Made by a program: the position numbers and the translations under genes. A stretch of 64,000 bases of DNA from JBAYOE01 sp050950065 (GTDB taxonomy: Bacteria > Spirochaetota > Spirochaetia > Sphaerochaetales > Sphaerochaetaceae): the NCBI GenBank assembly GCA_050950065.1, contig JBMNGX010000003.1, positions 124,001-188,000 of the forward strand, read 5' to 3'. Numbering within the stretch: the first letter of the stretch is position 1; every line of letters begins with the position of its first letter. This document shows positions 36,860-46,835 of this stretch, piece after piece. The notes under the pieces were generated by a model that was not told where the DNA came from, searched no databases, and worked only from the letters and a program-made list of their open reading frames with translations.

Positions 36860-39800
36860 TTTCAGTAACAACTTCTTTATTGTAAAGTTTTGTAACTGCC
36901 TCTTGGTACAACCTTAGTTGCTCTTGGTGTCTATTTTTATCTTTGAACAAATCACTTTTAAAATCGTAAACTTTTAAATAAGAGTGATAGTGTACTAGTA
37001 GATCTATTGAACCATTAACTACTTTAGGGCCATCCTCATTTTCTAATCTCATTGTAAAATCAACTTCACTCTCTATTTTCTCATAACCACTATTAATTAG
37101 TTCATTGTAAAAGTCACTTTTAAATAGGTTGTTAACTAATAACAAAGCTGAAGAGGCGATCTCTTTTAATTGAGAGGTTGTTATGTTAGCTCTTTTAAAT
37201 CTCTCAGGGACAAATTCTAAAAGCTTTTGCTCATCTAAAGATTCTGTTAACTCTTTTTTTATAACTTTCTCAATTGCTTTGTGACACCACGAACCAAAAG
37301 CTGCTTCAAGTTCTTTATCTTTGATTATTGAATCAGAGGGAACTTTTTTAAGAGGATAAACCTCCTCTGTTTCATAAATACTTTTTTCTGCTAACTCAGT
37401 AACTGTAGTTGCAAAAGGTTTTACAACGTAAGGTATCTCAGTTGCCTTGTAGTTTTTATCCATCAAGGCAACATTTTTTTCAATCTTAGAGTAATCTAAT
37501 CCAATTGCTAAAATAGAAGTTGGATAACTCTCTATTTCAACTTTATCAAAGATTGCATTATAACTGCTGTTGTTAAACAGCGCTATAAAATAGCTATCAG
37601 CAGCTTTTTCACCAGTGTTACGACTAGATTCAAAACCACTGAGAATTAAGTGTTTTTCGCTTCTGGTTGTTGCTACATAGAAAAGGCGTTTCATCTCAGC
37701 AACTTCTTGAGCGTTTAAACTTTGTTTATCTAATTCATAAAGGATATTCTTTTTAGAAGAATCCTCTTTGTAGTGTTTAGGTAGGGCAATTGAATCCACT
37801 GTGTAAAATGGGGGAACTTGATTTACTCTAACGCCTCCCCCCATTCCACTTAAAATAACTATGGGGAACTGTAGACCTTTAGATTTATGGATTGTCATAA
37901 TTCGCACCCCATCAACTTCATCTCTTAGTGGTTCAATATCTTGAAGGTGCTCTTGTTGTCCCATCCTCTCTCTTAAGAAATCTAAAAACAGAACTAAAGA
38001 TCTTTTTTTCTCATCAAACTCTAAAGCTAAATCGTATAAAAAATCAAAGTGCTCTAAATAGGGGTGATACGATTTATCACTAAGAAGGTAGTAACGATAT
38101 CCCCCCTCATACCATAAATAACTAACTATGCTACTTATAGAGTTTGTTTTAGCAAGCTCTACAATCTTAGTGTAAACATAGTGGGCCCACTGGTATCTTT
38201 GTTGCTCTTCATCAATATTTGTTTCAATACTCTCATTTTCAAATGCCACTTCAAAGTTCTCTAAAAGGGGAAAAAGAAGTTCATCACTTAGACGGCAAAA
38301 AGGGCTACGTAAAACAGCTGCATAAGCTAACTTATCCTCTGGATAAATTATTAGTTGTAAAAATGAGTAAATATCGTTGGCAACTGATTCTAAAAACAAA
38401 CTCCTTATTGCCGATATTGTATAAGGGATTCCCTCTTTTCTAAGAGCTTTTTCAAAGTGCATCTGATTAGTTGTTGTTCTCTGTAAGATTGCAATATCCT
38501 TATAGGTGGGGCGTTTGTTATCATCTAGTAAGTAATCATCACTACCAACCATCTTTTCAATTAGCTTAGCAATATGGTAAGCCTCAGCTTGAATTGCATC
38601 AGAAGATTCTTCATCGTCATCATGTTCATCATCAATTGGTTTATAATGAAACTCTATCTTAGACTCATTTGCACTCTCTTTTTTGCCCGCTTTCAGCTCT
38701 TGATGTGTTGCCTCAAAATCTTCAGTTGCACTACTAAAAATTGGTTCAAATAGAGAGTTAAAGAAATTAATAAGTTTAGGATCACTACGGTAGTTGAGAT
38801 CTAACTCTAAGTTTTTACCACCTGAACTTTCTATCTCGCTGGATAATTTTTTAAAGACTCGCACATCTGCTTTTCTAAAGCGGTAAATTGATTGTTTTTC
38901 ATCTCCAACAAAGAACAACTTATCTTCAACTAAAGTACTAGGGTGAGGAATTGAGTTTGAATAAAGCTCTTTTTTTTCTGCTAAAAGATAAATTAAATCT
39001 TTTTGAAGTTGGTTAGTATCTTGAAACTCATCAACTAAAATATATTTAAACTTATTTTTATAGTAGGTCCTAATTTTCTTGTTGTTTAAAAGGATATCGA
39101 GTGCCATGTGGGAGATATCGTTAAAGGTTAATAGTTGAGCTTCCCTTTTTCTTGTTAGATAAAGAGAGTGCATCTCTTTTAAGATTTGAAATATTGGAAG
39201 AAGTTTATCACTTTCAATTAAAGCTAAAGCACAACTTTTAACTAGTGGTAAAGTAGTTTTTCTAATCTCTTCAACTATTTCATTAAATAGTTGTGCAAAC
39301 TCATCTTTAACAGTTGTTCTTTTAAAATTAACACCATCTAGTAAAAGAAAAGTCTTTTCAAGATTACTTAAATCTAACAGCTGAGGGGCACTGTTTAATA
39401 AGTTGTTGGCTAACTCAAGATTATCTAAATAAACTTTACCTCTTCCTTGAATTGCTGTTAGACTCATCAACTGTTTTAGCAGGTGATCAATTGAATTGGC
39501 ATAAGAGTCTTTAATCTTTTCAATTATAATATTGGTATTTTTTAGTGGATCGTAAGGTTGATTTAAATAGAAAGTGCTAACTGCAATTTTCGCTAAAAGT
39601 TGTTCAACTAACTCATCGGGGCTGTACATCGTTGCTAAAAATAACAATCCTTCATCGTCACTAAATTTATCAACTACCTCTAAAGCACACTCAACTGCTA
39701 ATTGGAAATTAGCCTCATCATCTAAAACGTATTGATCACTTAATCCATACCTTTTTAAATCGTTACCAACTACTTGGCTACAAAAAGAGTCAATTGTTGA

Positions 39801-40109
39801 AATAGTTGCTTCACTAAAAAGGGCAACTTGCTCTCTAATTTCATCGTACTCATTAAAGGCAACTAAGTTCTTTTGAATTCTAAAGAACATTTCACTTGCA
39901 GCTAAACGGGTAAATGTTAAAGTTAAAATTTCATCTACATTGGCTTTTTCTTCAATAACTAAACGTAAAAAGCGGTAACTAAGAACAGTAGTTTTACCCG
40001 ACCCTGCCCCACTAGTTACAACTGTATTTTTATTTTCATTAACAGCAGCGCGCTGTTGATCATTTAAATCTTTTATTAAAAGATCAAATTTTTCTAACTT
40101 ACTAATCAT
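36837..40109 (-). CDS. addA: ATP-dependent helicase/nuclease subunit A (AddA/RexA type)
   Basis: 1090 residues. Superfamily 1 helicase with LNDQQRAAVNENKNTVVTSGAGSGKTT, LVDEFQDTNQLQ, VGDEKQSIYRFRKADV and IMTIHKSKGLQFPIV. The C-terminal PD-(D/E)XK nuclease is seen in NGSIDLLVHYHSYLKVYDFKSD. With AddB it forms the double-strand break resection enzyme that replaces RecBCD. The ATG at 40109 overlaps the TGA of addB. Confidence 0.9.
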   Translation of the reverse strand: MISKLEKFDLLIKDLNDQQRAAVNENKNTVVTSGAGSGKTTVLSYRFLRLVIEEKANVDEILTLTFTRLAASEMFFRIQKNLVAFNEYDEIREQVALFSEATISTIDSFCSQVVGNDLKRYGLSDQYVLDDEANFQLAVECALEVVDKFSDDEGLLFLATMYSPDELVEQLLAKIAVSTFYLNQPYDPLKNTNIIIEKIKDSYANSIDHLLKQLMSLTAIQGRGKVYLDNLELANNLLNSAPQLLDLSNLEKTFLLLDGVNFKRTTVKDEFAQLFNEIVEEIRKTTLPLVKSCALALIESDKLLPIFQILKEMHSLYLTRKREAQLLTFNDISHMALDILLNNKKIRTYYKNKFKYILVDEFQDTNQLQKDLIYLLAEKKELYSNSIPHPSTLVEDKLFFVGDEKQSIYRFRKADVRVFKKLSSEIESSGGKNLELDLNYRSDPKLINFFNSLFEPIFSSATEDFEATHQELKAGKKESANESKIEFHYKPIDDEHDDDEESSDAIQAEAYHIAKLIEKMVGSDDYLLDDNKRPTYKDIAILQRTTTNQMHFEKALRKEGIPYTISAIRSLFLESVANDIYSFLQLIIYPEDKLAYAAVLRSPFCRLSDELLFPLLENFEVAFENESIETNIDEEQQRYQWAHYVYTKIVELAKTNSISSIVSYLWYEGGYRYYLLSDKSYHPYLEHFDFLYDLALEFDEKKRSLVLFLDFLRERMGQQEHLQDIEPLRDEVDGVRIMTIHKSKGLQFPIVILSGMGGGVRVNQVPPFYTVDSIALPKHYKEDSSKKNILYELDKQSLNAQEVAEMKRLFYVATTRSEKHLILSGFESSRNTGEKAADSYFIALFNNSSYNAIFDKVEIESYPTSILAIGLDYSKIEKNVALMDKNYKATEIPYVVKPFATTVTELAEKSIYETEEVYPLKKVPSDSIIKDKELEAAFGSWCHKAIEKVIKKELTESLDEQKLLEFVPERFKRANITTSQLKEIASSALLLVNNLFKSDFYNELINSGYEKIESEVDFTMRLENEDGPKVVNGSIDLLVHYHSYLKVYDFKSDLFKDKNRHQEQLRLYQEAVTKLYNKEVVTEIIYLRDL

Positions 40110-42730
40110 TGAAGGGCATACCTCCTTCGACACACCTGACGGTAAGTGCAATACCTACACCCCTCATTTGAAGGTGTTGCCCCAATTATTCCCTTTTTCA
40201 AAGTAACTACCATAACATCTAAGTGTTCTTTAACTACCTTTATAAACTCATCTCTGTTTTGTTGATCTTTAAATTCCCACAAATAAGCGTAACGACCTTT
40301 TTGAATGTTGTAGTAAGCTGCCTCTGTAACTTGGTAGTGGTCATCACCCTCTTGTAATAAGAGAGCATAAAAAGGAAGTTGATGTAACTTTAATGAAGTG
40401 GGATCCTCTTTTGTTGCTTTTAATGGGGTATTAAAACTCTTCTTATAATCGATGATTGCAACTCGGCTTTCTTTTTCATTGATGGCAAAACGATCAATTA
40501 TACCATTAAGTAAATACCCCTTCTCTTTGTATTCTCTACTTATCTTTTGTTCAAAAGCTACACTCTCAAAGTCTTCAAACTTTTTACTCTCTTCTATTAC
40601 TACTAATTGTAGTTGCTCCATATAAAGGTCTCTAATGTAGTGTAAAGTTGTTTTTCTAGGAGCATCCACTTGTTTTTCATAATCATCAAAAAACTTAGTT
40701 GCACTCTCTATTAAAAGTTTTTCATAATCATTTAAATGAGAGGCACTAAAAATAGTTGTCCTAGAGCGCACCTCTTTGAAAAAGCTCTCTAAGATTTTGT
40801 GTAAAAGTGAACCAATAGCTAAATGGTCAATTTGTTGATAAACAAACTCTCCCTCTTTTACTTTAAGAAGATGACTGAGGGCCCACCTCATTGGACAAAT
40901 CGTGTAGTTATCCAATTGGCTTGGAGAAATTTCAATTAACTTTAGTTGATTGATTTTATCTTTAACAACATCAAGAACCTCTTTAGTGTTGCCCATATCT
41001 TTCACACTGCGTCTAAAAGCACTAATTTTTCCATTTTGAAACTCTTTAAGTTTTTTAGGGGTAACTGAAAAAACTTTATCTTCTAAAAGAGTCCATCTTT
41101 GTTGCTCTAAAAAAGATTTATCATCTCGTATAAAAGAAGAGTGCTCTTTTATGGCATCGTGGTTAATAAAATAAGGGGGTATTAAAGCGCTGTTGTTGCC
41201 AAACATAACTTCGGAAGCTGAAAATATTAGATTATCACTAGTTAGTTGGTAGTGATTTAAATAGATATTGCTTAAATCATCTTTTCTTTCAGCTAAATAG
41301 TCACTTTCACCAATTAAGGGAAAGCTCCCTTCAACTATGTTGGTTTGTTCAAAAGTTGTTGCAACTACGTAGTGGTACTTAGTCCCTAGTGCTACTCCAA
41401 CTTTGTATGGATAAACTAAAATACCCTCTCTTTTTACTGCTGGAACATAATAACTCTCTTCAACCCTATCAATGAAAAAGGAGAATAGATTCGTTTTAGG
41501 TTTAAGGTTACTCTTATTTAAAGCCTCTTTAACCTCTTCTAATTTATCTACAATGAAACGAAATGCGTTGTGCTCTAACTCACTTTCCCACATCGATTTT
41601 TTAAATAGTTTATCGGTGAAAGCTAACAAGGCAGTTCTAAGTTGATCAACATTTTTAGCATTAAACAGGGCGTTGTTTAAATTGGTAAAGTTCTTATACC
41701 AGCTGGTGTACTTTGAGTTACTTCTAGTAAGTTTAATTAATTGGCTCTCTTTATTTTCCCCTTTCAATTTTACTAATTCATTGATTAACTCTTTTTGTGA
41801 CTCTAAATCTTTCCATGGATAAGAAAGATCTAGTAAAAAGGAGCGTAAAGATTCAATTGGGTACTCTTTAGTGTGTAATTCAATTAAATTTTTAAAAAGT
41901 TGAAAAGATTTAAACTCACCAATTGCTTTAGAATCAACTATGGAGATTGGTAAATCTGCTAGATTAGCAAGGTGTTCTAAATAAGGTTGCCACCTTTTAA
42001 GATTTCCCACACTAATAACTATCTCATGAGTTTCAACTCCACTAACAAGAAGCTTCTCAATTTGTGAGATTGTAGATCTTAATTCAATCATCTCATTTTG
42101 ATAAAGATTTAAGAAAGAAGCCTCTTTAACCTCTTCCCCTTTAATTATCTCAATATCTTCTAAAATAGTCTCAAACTGCTCAAAACCATCACAAACTTCG
42201 GGGAAGAAGAGAGTTATTTTTTGCTCTTTTAGCTTAGGATAGTTATCGGGTGAGGGTAAAAAGAACGAAGGGTCAAAAAGATTTTGCTCTTTTAGAAACT
42301 GAAGGTAACTTTTTTCAAGTTTGATTAAATCTTCCCAATACTCTTTTGGAAAACTTTCTTTACCATATCTTTTTATTTGGGGAAGAGCTAAAAGTGTATT
42401 TACTAAAGCTTTTGCTAAGTTTTGATTTGAGTACTCTTTGTTTGGGTAGGAGAACCATTTTAAATTCTCCTCTTCTAAAAACTTTTGGCTAAAAAGAGAT
42501 CTAATAGTTTGGTTAACTGGTTGAGCTTCACTTGTTGGAAGAAAGTTAGCTTTAAAAGTATCCCAAGCTAGTGCTTGATCTCCTCTTACTACTTTTGCCT
42601 CTCCTTTGTAAGCGTAATCTTCTAACCAATACCTACGAGAACTCTCTGTTGGAAAAACTAGTGTTCTTAAGGGGTCAGAAAATTTGTTGTGAATGACTTG
42701 GCGCAACTTTGTTATTGAGGCAACTCTCAT
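40106..42730 (-). CDS. addB: ATP-dependent nuclease subunit B (AddB/RexB type)
   Basis: 874 residues from the ATG at 42730. The N-terminal helicase-like region is degenerate, as expected for AddB. The C-terminal nuclease has IIDRFAINEKESRVAIIDYKKS. The Fe-S staple cysteines are in NYTICPMRWALSH and CRYCTYRQVCRRRYA at the very end. A longer frame to 42832 would cover the divergent CPBP gene and its promoter and is unlikely. TATAAT lies 7 nt before the ATG. Confidence 0.85.
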   Translation of the reverse strand: MRVASITKLRQVIHNKFSDPLRTLVFPTESSRRYWLEDYAYKGEAKVVRGDQALAWDTFKANFLPTSEAQPVNQTIRSLFSQKFLEEENLKWFSYPNKEYSNQNLAKALVNTLLALPQIKRYGKESFPKEYWEDLIKLEKSYLQFLKEQNLFDPSFFLPSPDNYPKLKEQKITLFFPEVCDGFEQFETILEDIEIIKGEEVKEASFLNLYQNEMIELRSTISQIEKLLVSGVETHEIVISVGNLKRWQPYLEHLANLADLPISIVDSKAIGEFKSFQLFKNLIELHTKEYPIESLRSFLLDLSYPWKDLESQKELINELVKLKGENKESQLIKLTRSNSKYTSWYKNFTNLNNALFNAKNVDQLRTALLAFTDKLFKKSMWESELEHNAFRFIVDKLEEVKEALNKSNLKPKTNLFSFFIDRVEESYYVPAVKREGILVYPYKVGVALGTKYHYVVATTFEQTNIVEGSFPLIGESDYLAERKDDLSNIYLNHYQLTSDNLIFSASEVMFGNNSALIPPYFINHDAIKEHSSFIRDDKSFLEQQRWTLLEDKVFSVTPKKLKEFQNGKISAFRRSVKDMGNTKEVLDVVKDKINQLKLIEISPSQLDNYTICPMRWALSHLLKVKEGEFVYQQIDHLAIGSLLHKILESFFKEVRSRTTIFSASHLNDYEKLLIESATKFFDDYEKQVDAPRKTTLHYIRDLYMEQLQLVVIEESKKFEDFESVAFEQKISREYKEKGYLLNGIIDRFAINEKESRVAIIDYKKSFNTPLKATKEDPTSLKLHQLPFYALLLQEGDDHYQVTEAAYYNIQKGRYAYLWEFKDQQNRDEFIKVVKEHLDVMVVTLKKGIIGATPSNEGCRYCTYRQVCRRRYALQ

Positions 42731-42737
42731 GATGGCA

Positions 42738-42743
42738 ATTATA
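42738..42743 (-). promoter_or_regulatory. -10 box of addBA
   Basis: TATAAT on the minus strand, 7 nt before the addB ATG. The -35 at 17 nt (TTTCAG) is weak and lies inside the divergent promoter. Confidence 0.5.
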
Positions 42744-42756
42744 ACACTAGTGGTGA

Positions 42757-42762
42757 TATACT
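42757..42762 (+). promoter_or_regulatory. -10 box of the CPBP protease gene
   Basis: TATACT, 7 nt before the ATG at 42770. Only 39 bp separate the two divergent start codons, so both messages would be essentially leaderless. Confidence 0.45.
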
Positions 42763-42769
42763 GAAAGAG

Positions 42770-43585
42770 ATGAGTTACCCTACCAACTCTTTTAGCTTTA
42801 AAACTCTTCTTATTGGTTTTGTAGTAATACAACTTTCTTGGACATTTTTAGGAACGGCTTTAACTTTATTAATTGAACCTTTTGGCTCTTCTTTAATTTT
42901 CCAATACTTCTTACTTCATTTAAATTTTATCCTCTTATTTGCCCTTTTTTTAATTTTTATTAAGGTAATTTTAAAAACTAAAGTGACTACTTTCATTAGT
43001 GATGCCCCCACTTTTAGATACTCTTTATTTTTTATCTCATTTTTTATTTGGCTAGGGGCGATGGTGGGGGCAACTATTTTATTATCTTTTTTTAAAGGGT
43101 ACTCAATAGTTGCAACTTCTAATTATCGTAAAGGTTTTTACCCGCTTTTAGTTCTTTTAGTTTTAGTTTTAACACCCTTACAAGCTTTTAGTGAGGAGTT
43201 ATTATTTAGAATCACTTTATTTAGGATGTTAGATAAAAGGGCCTCCAATGGGATAATAATTTTAATCTCTTCTGTTCTTTTTGGATTTGCCCATTTGGCA
43301 AACAAAGAGGTTGTTCTAGCAAATAGCAAGGTGTTGGTAATTAGTTATTACTTAATCACAGGGGCAATGTTTACCTATTTAGTCATTAAAACTAGGGGCT
43401 CTGAGATTGCAATTGCCTTTCATACAGCTAATAACCTTTTTATTGCCCTCTTTGTCACTTACCAAGGTTCCACTTTGGAAAACTTTGCCCTTTTTAAATT
43501 AAACAGAGCCTCTATTGAGTTAGATTTAATCTTACTTTTTATCTGTAGTGCACTTGTTTTAAGAATCTACCAAAGCCAAAAGTGA
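42770..43585 (+). CDS. CPBP-family intramembrane metalloprotease
   Basis: 271 residues, about eight membrane segments. The CPBP (CAAX protease and bacteriocin-processing) motifs are present: SEELLFRITLFRML (EExxxR), FGFAHLANKE and FHTANNLF. These glutamyl intramembrane proteases include Rce1 and MroQ. The local substrate is unknown. Confidence 0.85.
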   Translation: MSYPTNSFSFKTLLIGFVVIQLSWTFLGTALTLLIEPFGSSLIFQYFLLHLNFILLFALFLIFIKVILKTKVTTFISDAPTFRYSLFFISFFIWLGAMVGATILLSFFKGYSIVATSNYRKGFYPLLVLLVLVLTPLQAFSEELLFRITLFRMLDKRASNGIIILISSVLFGFAHLANKEVVLANSKVLVISYYLITGAMFTYLVIKTRGSEIAIAFHTANNLFIALFVTYQGSTLENFALFKLNRASIELDLILLFICSALVLRIYQSQK

Positions 43586-43614
43586 TTGCCCATTTTTAAG
43601 TAAATATCTATTAT
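43586..43614 (+). promoter_or_regulatory. Promoter for the exported endonuclease gene
   Basis: TTGCCC (43586-43591), 17-nt spacer, TATTAT (43609-43614), 10 nt before the ATG; the leader would be only about 3 nt. Confidence 0.5.
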
Positions 43615-43624
43615 CTAAATCATT

Positions 43625-44653
43625 ATGGGTAAGAAGAGAGTAAAAAATAGGGGCAAACGTGTTTTAATCTTTGCCACAGTTTTGATTATTGGAATGGTGG
43701 TGTTGTGGGTATTAACACCCACAGTAAGTGAATATGAGAGTGAACAAGCATCTTTAATTGCTTTAGAGATTCCTTACACTACCGATGGGGATGAAATAAT
43801 TGAACATACGGGCTTTTCCCTTTTATACAACGAAGATCATGAACAAGCTCAATGGGTTGCTTATCAATTAACTCGGGATCATGTTTATGGGAACCTCCCT
43901 AGAAAAGATAACTTTAGAGAAGATCCTAAAATTTCAACAGGCTCTGCTGTTTTAGCCGATTACAGAGGCTCAGGATACGATCGAGGGCACTTAGCACCAG
44001 CAGGAGACCTCTCTTACTCTGAAGAGTCTTTATCTGATTCTTTTTATTTAAGTAACATGAGCCCTCAAGATCCCTCTTTTAACCGAGGTGTGTGGTCACG
44101 TTTAGAGGCAACGGTTCGTAACTATGCTTCTCATGAGGGTTTAATTTATGTTGTCACTGGCCCAGTTTTGACTGATGGTCCTTATAAAACAATTGGAAAG
44201 AATGAAGTTTCAGTTCCCAACTACTACTACAAAGTAATTTTGGATTACACCGAGCCTGAGAAAAAAGCTATCGGCTTTATTGTCCCCAATGAGGGTTCTA
44301 AAGAGAGCTTAGAGGTCTTTGCTACCAGTGTTGAAGAGGTTGAAAAACTAACTGGGATAGATTTTTTCTACCAGGTGCCTAAAGAGGAGCAACAAATTCT
44401 AGAAAGTAGTTTTGATTACTCTTTGTGGCCCAATGAAGAATTTAGGGCAACTAAGGCTGAAAAAGAGGCCTATTTAGAGAATAAAGAAGATTTTATCCCC
44501 CCTCCTCAAGGTTCTTTGATTTATACAGTTGTAAAAGAGAATGTAGATAAGATAATGGTTATGGTAAAAAAGGAAGTAAACTATCTAATAGGGGATTTGT
44601 TAGAGTTACTACACTCAAACTTCACAAAAGGGGCTATAGTGTCGGTTGACTAA
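43625..44653 (+). CDS. Membrane-anchored or exported DNA/RNA non-specific endonuclease (NUC1 family)
   Basis: 342 residues. A basic N terminus and one hydrophobic segment (about 13-32) act as signal or anchor. The beta-beta-alpha-metal catalytic motif DRGHLAPAGDL, the downstream Asn in LSNMSPQDPSFNRGVW and YVVTGPVL are typical of NUC1/EndA-like nucleases. A C-terminal tail of about 90 residues after the nuclease domain is not assigned. Likely role: periplasmic or extracellular nucleic acid digestion. Confidence 0.88.
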   Translation: MGKKRVKNRGKRVLIFATVLIIGMVVLWVLTPTVSEYESEQASLIALEIPYTTDGDEIIEHTGFSLLYNEDHEQAQWVAYQLTRDHVYGNLPRKDNFREDPKISTGSAVLADYRGSGYDRGHLAPAGDLSYSEESLSDSFYLSNMSPQDPSFNRGVWSRLEATVRNYASHEGLIYVVTGPVLTDGPYKTIGKNEVSVPNYYYKVILDYTEPEKKAIGFIVPNEGSKESLEVFATSVEEVEKLTGIDFFYQVPKEEQQILESSFDYSLWPNEEFRATKAEKEAYLENKEDFIPPPQGSLIYTVVKENVDKIMVMVKKEVNYLIGDLLELLHSNFTKGAIVSVD

Positions 44654-44722
44654 CAGATAAGTTAGTAAGATAGTTATTAGATGTACAATTTGAGAATGAA
44701 AAGTTCGAAGGAGTATCGAGTC

Positions 44723-45778
44723 ATGAAAAAACTCTCAATTTTAACAACAATTATTGTTGTAGTAGCTTTGTTAGCCTCATGTGCAGGGACAAAGGAGCAA
44801 CAAGCAACAGAGCAAATTCCTAGTGATGTTTCGGTAACTACAATAAGTGAACCCGTTGCAACAGCTGAAGATTTTGATTTCGATACTGTTGTTATTAGTG
44901 AAGGCTTATCTTTAAGTGATGATGAGCTTGAAAGTCAATTTAGCTATATATATGGCTACCTATTAGGTTCCAATATAGTCAGAGAAGAGAGCAACCTCTC
45001 ATACCGCCCCCTTATTATTGGATCTACCGATTTTTATAATTACCAAGACCCAATGATTGATGAGTATGATATGGAGATGCTTTTTTATATCTACCAAGAT
45101 TATGTTGATGGACTACTTACTGTTGATGAGTTAAACGAAGAAGCTGGCGAAGCTGTTGGATTTTTAGAGACTTATTTTGATAAACTCAGTTATGCTTATG
45201 GCTATATCTTACAGTTCAACTTACAAAGCCAAGGTTTAATTGTTGAACTTGATAGTTTCAATGATGGTATCAGCGACACTTTTAATGGTATTCCACTCAA
45301 CAAAAGTGATGAAGAAATTGATCAAATCTTTAGCGCTTATCAAAATTTGATGGATGGCCGTTACGAAGCTTTAGTTGCTGAACTTGGAGAGGCAAATTTA
45401 TTAGAAGCTGAACAGTTCTTAGCAGAAAATAAAAACAAAGAGGGCATTATTGAAACTTCCAGTGGACTTCAATACGAAGTTATTACCAAAGGGAAAGGCT
45501 CTAATGCTAAAAGCACAGACGATGTTGTAGTTGATTATCTTATAACCTTCTTAGATGGAACTACTGGTGATAACTCCTACTCACGTGGAACACCTGCAAC
45601 ATTTAATTTAGGAAATTTAATACCAGGATTTTCTGAGGGAGTTCAATTGATGAATGAAGGATCTCACTACCGCTTCTACTTACACCCCTCTTTAGCATAC
45701 GGAGAGCGGGGTTCGAATGAGATTCAACCAAACGCACTACTAATTTTTGATATTGAGCTACACGAAATTCTTAAGTAA
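44723..45778 (+). CDS. FKBP-type peptidyl-prolyl isomerase lipoprotein (FkpA-like)
   Basis: 351 residues. Lipoprotein signal with lipobox LLASC (Cys20). The middle matches FKBP N-terminal dimerisation regions (two copies of a pattern around FSYIYGYLLGSN and LSYAYGYILQFN), and the C-terminal about 100 residues form an FKBP domain (SSGLQYEVITKGKG, VVVDYLITFLDGT, YGERGSNEIQPNALLIFDIELHEI). It should help fold periplasmic proteins. Start at 44723 with AAGGAG; terminator follows. Confidence 0.88.
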   Translation: MKKLSILTTIIVVVALLASCAGTKEQQATEQIPSDVSVTTISEPVATAEDFDFDTVVISEGLSLSDDELESQFSYIYGYLLGSNIVREESNLSYRPLIIGSTDFYNYQDPMIDEYDMEMLFYIYQDYVDGLLTVDELNEEAGEAVGFLETYFDKLSYAYGYILQFNLQSQGLIVELDSFNDGISDTFNGIPLNKSDEEIDQIFSAYQNLMDGRYEALVAELGEANLLEAEQFLAENKNKEGIIETSSGLQYEVITKGKGSNAKSTDDVVVDYLITFLDGTTGDNSYSRGTPATFNLGNLIPGFSEGVQLMNEGSHYRFYLHPSLAYGERGSNEIQPNALLIFDIELHEILK

Positions 45779-45801
45779 ATTAAATATTAGTTGAGTTAAG
45801 A

Positions 45802-45834
45802 AGCCGTCGCATTAACTTACGACGGCTCTTTTTT
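45802..45834 (+). terminator. Terminator after the FKBP gene
   Basis: AGCCGTCG (45802-45809), 10-nt loop, CGACGGCT (45820-45827), then a run of six T. Confidence 0.88.
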
Positions 45835-45851
45835 CAAAAGGAGAAACTATT

Positions 45852-46781
45852 TTGGGTAAAATATATTCAGATATTACACAACTCATTGGCTTAACCCCAA
45901 TGGTTGAAATTAGTAGATTTTCAGCTGCCTTCTCTTTACACAAACCCTTATTTGTCAAAATTGAGGCTTTTAATCCTGGTGGAAGTGTTAAAGAGCGTAT
46001 TGCTAAAGCGATGGTTGAAAAAGCTTTAAAAGAGGGGCTAATTAAAGAGGGCTCTACCTTAATAGAACCCACTAGTGGAAACACCGGTATTGGTTTAGCT
46101 TTAGTGGGTGCTGCTTGGGGTTTTAAAGTTATTATAGTTATGCCCGATACTATGAGTGTTGAAAGGCGCTCTTTGTTAAAAGCTTATGGTGCTGAAGTTG
46201 TTTTAACTGATGGTGCACAAGGAATGCGTGGGGCAATAGCTAAAGCTAAAGAGTTAGCCACTTCAATTGAAAACTCTTTTATTCCTAGTCAATTTACAAA
46301 TTATGCCAACGTTGAGATTCATAAAAAAACCACTGGTAAAGAGATTTGGGAAGATAGTGATGGCAATGTTGATATCTTAGTTTGTGGAATTGGAACTGGG
46401 GGAACAATCAGTGGAGCAGGTGCCTATTTAAAAGAGAAAAACAAAAACATCAAAATTGTTGCAGTTGAACCAGCCACTAGTGCAGTTCTATCTGGCAATG
46501 AAGCTGGAAAGCACAAGATCCAAGGAATTGGGGCTGGTTTTATTCCTGAGATTTTAGATACCTCTATTTATGATGAGATAGTAACAGTTAATGATGAAGA
46601 GGCTTTTATTTCAGGAAAGCTTCTTGCCACCAGCGAAGGGATTTTAGCTGGGATCTCTTCGGGAGGGGCACTAGCTGCTGCTGTAAAGGTTGCCCAAAAA
46701 GAGGAAAACTGGAATAAACAAATAGTTGTAGTTCTTCCAGATCATGGCGATCGTTATTTATCGACACCACTGTTCAGCTAA
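45852..46781 (+). CDS. cysK: Cysteine synthase (O-acetylserine sulfhydrylase)
   Basis: 309 residues, PLP enzyme forming cysteine from O-acetylserine and sulfide. PLP Lys in NPGGSVKERIA, substrate loop EPTSGNTGIGLA and the glycine-rich GIGTGGTISGAG. Start is TTG with AAAAGGAG 8 nt before it. No clear promoter lies between it and the terminator upstream, so it may depend on readthrough or on an unseen promoter. Confidence 0.94.
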   Translation: MGKIYSDITQLIGLTPMVEISRFSAAFSLHKPLFVKIEAFNPGGSVKERIAKAMVEKALKEGLIKEGSTLIEPTSGNTGIGLALVGAAWGFKVIIVMPDTMSVERRSLLKAYGAEVVLTDGAQGMRGAIAKAKELATSIENSFIPSQFTNYANVEIHKKTTGKEIWEDSDGNVDILVCGIGTGGTISGAGAYLKEKNKNIKIVAVEPATSAVLSGNEAGKHKIQGIGAGFIPEILDTSIYDEIVTVNDEEAFISGKLLATSEGILAGISSGGALAAAVKVAQKEENWNKQIVVVLPDHGDRYLSTPLFS

Positions 46782-46784
46782 GAG

Positions 46785-46813
46785 AAAAGGGAGCCATTGC
46801 AGCTCCCTTTTTT
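46785..46813. terminator. Bidirectional terminator between cysK and the PplA-like gene
   Basis: AAAAGGGAGC (46785-46794), 7-nt loop, GCTCCC (46802-46807) and T-run. A run of A on the other side lets it serve the convergent gene too. Confidence 0.85.
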
Positions 46814-46835
46814 ATATAGTTAACTTTCTTACAAA

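Noticed and set aside
40131..40151. Longer addA start inside addB
   Set aside because: The residues before 40109 are only the addB C terminus in another frame; the ATGA overlap is a normal coupled start.
42733..42832. Longer addB start at 42832
   Set aside because: It would run through the divergent CPBP gene start and both promoters, and the extra residues look unlike AddB.
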